Notes under the pieces: generated by a model | Told to the model about the DNA's origin: nothing | What the model saw: the letters and a program-made list of their open reading frames with translations, nothing else | Database searches by the model: none | Shown: positions 7,220-9,982 of the stretch, piece after piece | How positions within the stretch are numbered: the stretch's first letter is position 1 | Layout of the letters: each line of letters opens with the position of its first letter | Made by a program: the position numbers and the translations under genes | Assembly: GCA_903921605.1 (NCBI GenBank) | Contig: CAIXQV010000195.1 | Location: 1 to 9,982 of the forward strand | Length of the DNA: 9,982 bases | Reading direction: 5' to 3' | Source: an uncultured Planctomycetaceae bacterium | Lineage (GTDB): Bacteria; Planctomycetota; Planctomycetia; Planctomycetales; Planctomycetaceae

Positions 7220-8848
7220 TCACGGTTCTTGACGCTGCTCATCGGCTGCAAAAGCGTTATCACCGCGAGCAATCACGATGCACGTCATTGCTGCAGCGCA
7301 CCCAAACAGGATCGGACTGATCGCTGGCATCAGCGCCATTGAGACAGCGATGCTGGACCATGCGATCCCGATCCAACGATACCCCGTCCAGAAATTGCCA
7401 CTCTTTGCAAATAGAACCACGGAAGTAATTGCGGCCCACGCGCAATAAAACGCGGGAATCATGCGACTCAGATCGTGAGCCAACAGGATTCGTAAACTGA
7501 TCATACACGCCACAGCTCCGACAGCATGGCCGATCCAGATCGACCAGAGTTCCCGCCGCGCGGAGTCTGAGGCGAGGTGAATTCTCTGACTCATGAAGAA
7601 CACCACAAACAGCGGCGCATAACCAGTAAAGATTATGCTCCAGATCCAGAACTCCGCCGCCTGTTCGTGTAACAGCGTCCACACAATCACGTTGCTGATC
7701 AACAGCCACGGCGCGACGATCATCCACAATAGATTTCGCAGCCCCGGAAAGTACTGATTCCATCGCGGTCGATTTAACCACTGAGCCAGCTCGTCGGCAA
7801 ATTCCTGAGCAGACTGTTGTCGTAACGCGGGATTCTCCGACATGGATTTCCGGCAGATCTTCAGCAGCTCCGGCGGTAGCTTGGTCGATCGGGAAACAAC
7901 GGCAACCTGCGCGTCCCTGAATTCCAGCGGCGATCGACCGGTCAACGTTGCCCACAACGTTGCTCCCAGTGAATAGATGTCAGACGATACAGATCTGACG
8001 AGCGCCGCTTCCTGCGGACTGGCTTGTTGCATCGCGGCATGCAACAGTTCCGGTGCCATGTACGCTGGTGTTCCGGCAATGTTGTCGGACGCGGAATCCT
8101 CCTGAATCTCGTCACCCTGCAGTTCAAAACACAGGTCGAACTCAGCAAGGCCAAAGTCTGTGATCAGCGGACGATTCGTCTCTCGCTCGATCAGGATATT
8201 GTGTGGCTTGATGTCTCCATGCAGAACGCCATGCCGATGCACGATGTTGACCGCCCGAGCAATCTTTTCCATCACGACAGCGACTTGTTCTGGAGCCACC
8301 GAGGCATTGCCGCGAAGTTCCTGCAAAGAGACTCCTTCAACGAACTGCATCGAGAACCACGGGCGCCCGTCGACTTCGCCAACCTGGTAAACAGGAACAA
8401 TGTTCTCATGAGCAACGTACGCGGCAAGACGTAGTTCTCTCTCAAACCGATACTGCATCTGCCTGACGAATTCCGGACTGATGTCTGCCAATCGATCGGG
8501 CCGAATCACCTTGATCGCATCAAGCCTTTTGAGTTTTCGATGAAGACCTCGATAGACAACTCCCATGCCGCCACGGCCGATTTCTTCCAGACCTTCATAC
8601 TCAGGCAACTGCGGCGGTGAGTCATCGGCTGCCAACGCCAAACGCACCGGCGCAGCAAGGTGTTCGATCATGTTGTAAAGGCGATAATGTTCCGCCACCG
8701 CCTCCAGTGTTCGGCCTTCCGCTTCCCCTTCTGTTGGAGCTAAAGACGCGAGTTCAGACCGTGAGCCGCTCTCTGCCTGGCGTTCCAGTTGCGCCAGAGT
8801 TTCGTCGTCAGCAGCATCGATTGAGCTTCGGAGGGAAGGACTATTCAT
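7220..8848 (-). CDS. Ser/Thr protein kinase (Hanks-type) with C-terminal multi-pass membrane domain
   Basis: A 542-residue kinase using ATP to phosphorylate Ser/Thr. The kinase domain spans about 84-358: glycine loop GRGGMGVVYRG (91-101), catalytic Lys in AIKVI (Lys113), a likely helix-C Glu within FERELR (135-140), catalytic loop LHGDIKPHN (209-217, Asp212), DFG (231-233), and activation segment end GTPAYMAPE (259-267). The catalytic loop has Gly instead of Arg before Asp, making it a non-RD kinase. The C-terminal part (about 370-530) has roughly six hydrophobic segments and no recognisable extracytoplasmic sensor domain, so the kinase faces the cytoplasm on a membrane anchor. I chose ATG 8846-8848 because GGAGG lies nine bases upstream (8858-8862) and it overlaps the sigma factor stop by eight bases; an upstream extension of 31 codons would read through the sigma gene in another frame. 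Coupling to the ECF sigma factor suggests joint control, with the sigma factor or its regulators as possible substrates (inference). Confidence 0.93.
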   Translation of the reverse strand: MNSPSLRSSIDAADDETLAQLERQAESGSRSELASLAPTEGEAEGRTLEAVAEHYRLYNMIEHLAAPVRLALAADDSPPQLPEYEGLEEIGRGGMGVVYRGLHRKLKRLDAIKVIRPDRLADISPEFVRQMQYRFERELRLAAYVAHENIVPVYQVGEVDGRPWFSMQFVEGVSLQELRGNASVAPEQVAVVMEKIARAVNIVHRHGVLHGDIKPHNILIERETNRPLITDFGLAEFDLCFELQGDEIQEDSASDNIAGTPAYMAPELLHAAMQQASPQEAALVRSVSSDIYSLGATLWATLTGRSPLEFRDAQVAVVSRSTKLPPELLKICRKSMSENPALRQQSAQEFADELAQWLNRPRWNQYFPGLRNLLWMIVAPWLLISNVIVWTLLHEQAAEFWIWSIIFTGYAPLFVVFFMSQRIHLASDSARRELWSIWIGHAVGAVACMISLRILLAHDLSRMIPAFYCAWAAITSVVLFAKSGNFWTGYRWIGIAWSSIAVSMALMPAISPILFGCAAAMTCIVIARGDNAFAADEQRQEP

Positions 8849-9410
8849 GACATGGATCCTCCAGACACTGCGCCAATCGCTGGCGCCCACGATGCAGCAA
8901 TCCGGCCGTTGCAGATTCTGAAAGCTGCATCGCCTCAGCAACTTCCTTCAACGAAAGCCCTTTCAGATGTTTCATAATCAGCGAGCTACGCTGGTTATCC
9001 GGCAAGGTTTGAAGAGCACTTAACATCAGACACAATTGTTCATTTTTCTGGAGGACTTCACTGGGAGACGTTTTCTCGTCAACGAGCATCATTTCCAGCC
9101 GACTCCACGATGCTTCAATCTCCGATGTCCGCAGACGCCGGCGGATATCATTCTTCTGCGTTCGAAGATGTTTGATCGCGTCCAGCATATTATGCTGCAA
9201 TGCACTGCGCAGCCACGAGAAGACGACGGCGGCATTCATCAGCACGAGTTGCTCCGCATTGCAGTGCGCTTCCATCAGTGTTTGCTGAACCAGATCCGAA
9301 GCTTCCAGATCACTGCGCAGGGCGGGAGAAATCATCGCTTCAGCCAGCGTCAGAAGCATGGGCCGAAACCGATTCAGAGTGGCGGCGAGATCGAGTTCAG
9401 AATCTGTCAA
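8841..9410 (-). CDS. ECF-type RNA polymerase sigma factor, planctomycete subfamily
   Basis: A 189-residue sigma-70 family protein. Region 2 covers about 12-85, with ASDLVQQTLMEAH (37-49) as the typical region 2.2 segment and FSWLRSALQHNMLDAIKHL (64-82) following. Region 4 covers about 125-182, with ALQTLPDNQRS, GLSLKEVAEAMQLSESA as the helix-turn-helix, and LHRGRQRL (172-179). The layout matches the planctomycete-specific ECF group that is regularly encoded beside Ser/Thr kinases. The start is TTG 9408-9410, supported by GAGGG (9417-9421) six bases upstream; no in-frame ATG is nearby. The stop overlaps the kinase start by eight bases (ATGAATAG), so translation is probably coupled. No anti-sigma factor gene is seen, consistent with control through the kinase (inference). 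Confidence 0.92.
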   Translation of the reverse strand: MTDSELDLAATLNRFRPMLLTLAEAMISPALRSDLEASDLVQQTLMEAHCNAEQLVLMNAAVVFSWLRSALQHNMLDAIKHLRTQKNDIRRRLRTSEIEASWSRLEMMLVDEKTSPSEVLQKNEQLCLMLSALQTLPDNQRSSLIMKHLKGLSLKEVAEAMQLSESATAGLLHRGRQRLAQCLEDPCHE

Positions 9411-9416
9411 ATTTGG

Positions 9417-9421
9417 CCCTC
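9417..9421 (-). promoter_or_regulatory. Ribosome binding site deciding the TTG start of the sigma factor
   Basis: On the minus strand GAGGG lies six bases before TTG 9408-9410. An upstream ATG at about 9440 is in another frame and stops after a few codons, so this site fixes the start. Confidence 0.6.
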
Positions 9422-9560
9422 GACCTTTCAGGCGACATCTCCCAACCCATAGTGCGCAGAAAATTCAAAAAATCCTCCAGGTTCGCGCACAATGCCCGCG
9501 CCGTTCTCGCCTTGTACCACAGAAGCAGCGTTTTAACTCTCATTCAGGCAGGCGAAGTTT

Positions 9561-9982
9561 ATGCGAACGACGAATTTTGGCGGCAACATTGCGCTGAATC
9601 CAAGGTCTTTTTATACGCCCGAAACGGAACAGGAGGTGCTCGAGATTCTGGACAGGCACCAGGGTCAGCGGATTCGATGCATCGGACGCCTTCACTCATG
9701 GAGCAAGGCGATCGAAGCCCATGATGTTCTGCTGGATCTGAGACGATTGAATCATGTAAGAACCGCAGACCCCAATCATCAGCTCTCAGTCGATGTCGGA
9801 GCCGGATGTCAGATCAAGCGTCTCTTGACGGAACTGGAACGCCAGAGGAACTGGACACTTCCCTCACTGGGATTGATCACCGAACAATCAGTGGCCGGAG
9901 CCGTTTCCACAGCGACGCACGGATCCGGGCGAAACTCCCTGTGCCACTATGTCATGAGTGTTCGGGTTGCTCGCTACGACAA
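9561..9982 (+). CDS. FAD-linked oxidoreductase, aldonolactone/alditol oxidase type (3' partial)
   Basis: The first 140 residues of an FAD-binding (PCMH-type) oxidase; the gene continues past the right edge. An in-frame TAA at 9534 and the lack of another start make ATG 9561 the likely beginning; the upstream AGGCGAAG is only a fair ribosome binding site. The N-terminus NFGGNIALNPRSFYTPETEQ resembles the NW.GN....P...YTPETLEE opening of D-arabinono-1,4-lactone, L-gulonolactone and alditol oxidases. GRLHSWS (42-48) matches the G.GHSFS motif; in alditol oxidase the equivalent His carries covalent FAD, so His45 is a candidate. VDVGAGC (77-83), PSLGLITEQSVAGAVSTATHGSG (101-123) complete the FAD-binding core. 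Expected reaction: oxidation of a polyol or sugar lactone with FAD, and with oxygen or another acceptor. The substrate-binding C-terminal half is outside the window. No signal peptide is visible. It diverges from the sigma operon across 150 bases. Confidence 0.88.
   Translation, partial: MRTTNFGGNIALNPRSFYTPETEQEVLEILDRHQGQRIRCIGRLHSWSKAIEAHDVLLDLRRLNHVRTADPNHQLSVDVGAGCQIKRLLTELERQRNWTLPSLGLITEQSVAGAVSTATHGSGRNSLCHYVMSVRVARYD

Noticed and set aside
8849..8941. N-terminal extension of the kinase by 31 codons
   Set aside because: It would lie wholly inside the sigma factor gene in another frame; the internal ATG has GGAGG and gives the usual coupled overlap.

Overview
The window looks like chromosome of a planctomycete (Planctomycetes/Planctomycetota). 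It carries a DUF1501 protein with a twin-arginine signal, a Tat-exported sugar phosphate isomerase/epimerase-like protein, and an ECF sigma factor overlapping a membrane-anchored Ser/Thr kinase, a pairing typical of that phylum. GC content is moderate. Assignments rest on motif reading alone; no database search was possible.

Left part (1-2646, plus strand): an accessory-looking block. It opens with the C-terminal end of a small protein of the type found beside antitoxin/nucleotidyltransferase pairs. A 26-codon reading frame overlaps it; its first dozen codons read like the N-terminus of the expected nucleotidyltransferase and then diverge. Immediately downstream are an OLD-like AAA/ABC ATPase and a DUF4276 (TOPRIM-like) protein whose start overlaps the ATPase stop. 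Next, with its start either just after or overlapping the DUF4276 stop, comes a zinc-ribbon protein. The ATPase/DUF4276 pair has the architecture of a split OLD-type defence system and is the best candidate for an unusual system here.

Centre (2702-5702): a minus-strand DUF1501 gene stands without its usual DUF1549/DUF1553 cytochrome partner in the window. It diverges from the plus-strand isomerase-like gene across about 410 bases that contain two facing REP-like hairpins with compensatory base changes. After the isomerase-like gene lies a second repeat, a 24-base inverted repeat with 23 of 24 positions matching.

Right part (5703-9982): rsmG (16S rRNA m7G527 methyltransferase), a doubtful 61-codon frame and a multi-pass membrane protein of unknown function run on the plus strand. 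They converge on a minus-strand sigma factor-kinase operon. Divergent from that operon, an FAD-linked sugar-lactone/alditol oxidase-type gene runs off the right edge.

Functional picture: rsmG is housekeeping, the sigma factor and kinase form a signalling module, and two exported proteins probably act on carbohydrates or related substrates in the periplasm. The left end is a defence or toxin-antitoxin-like patch.
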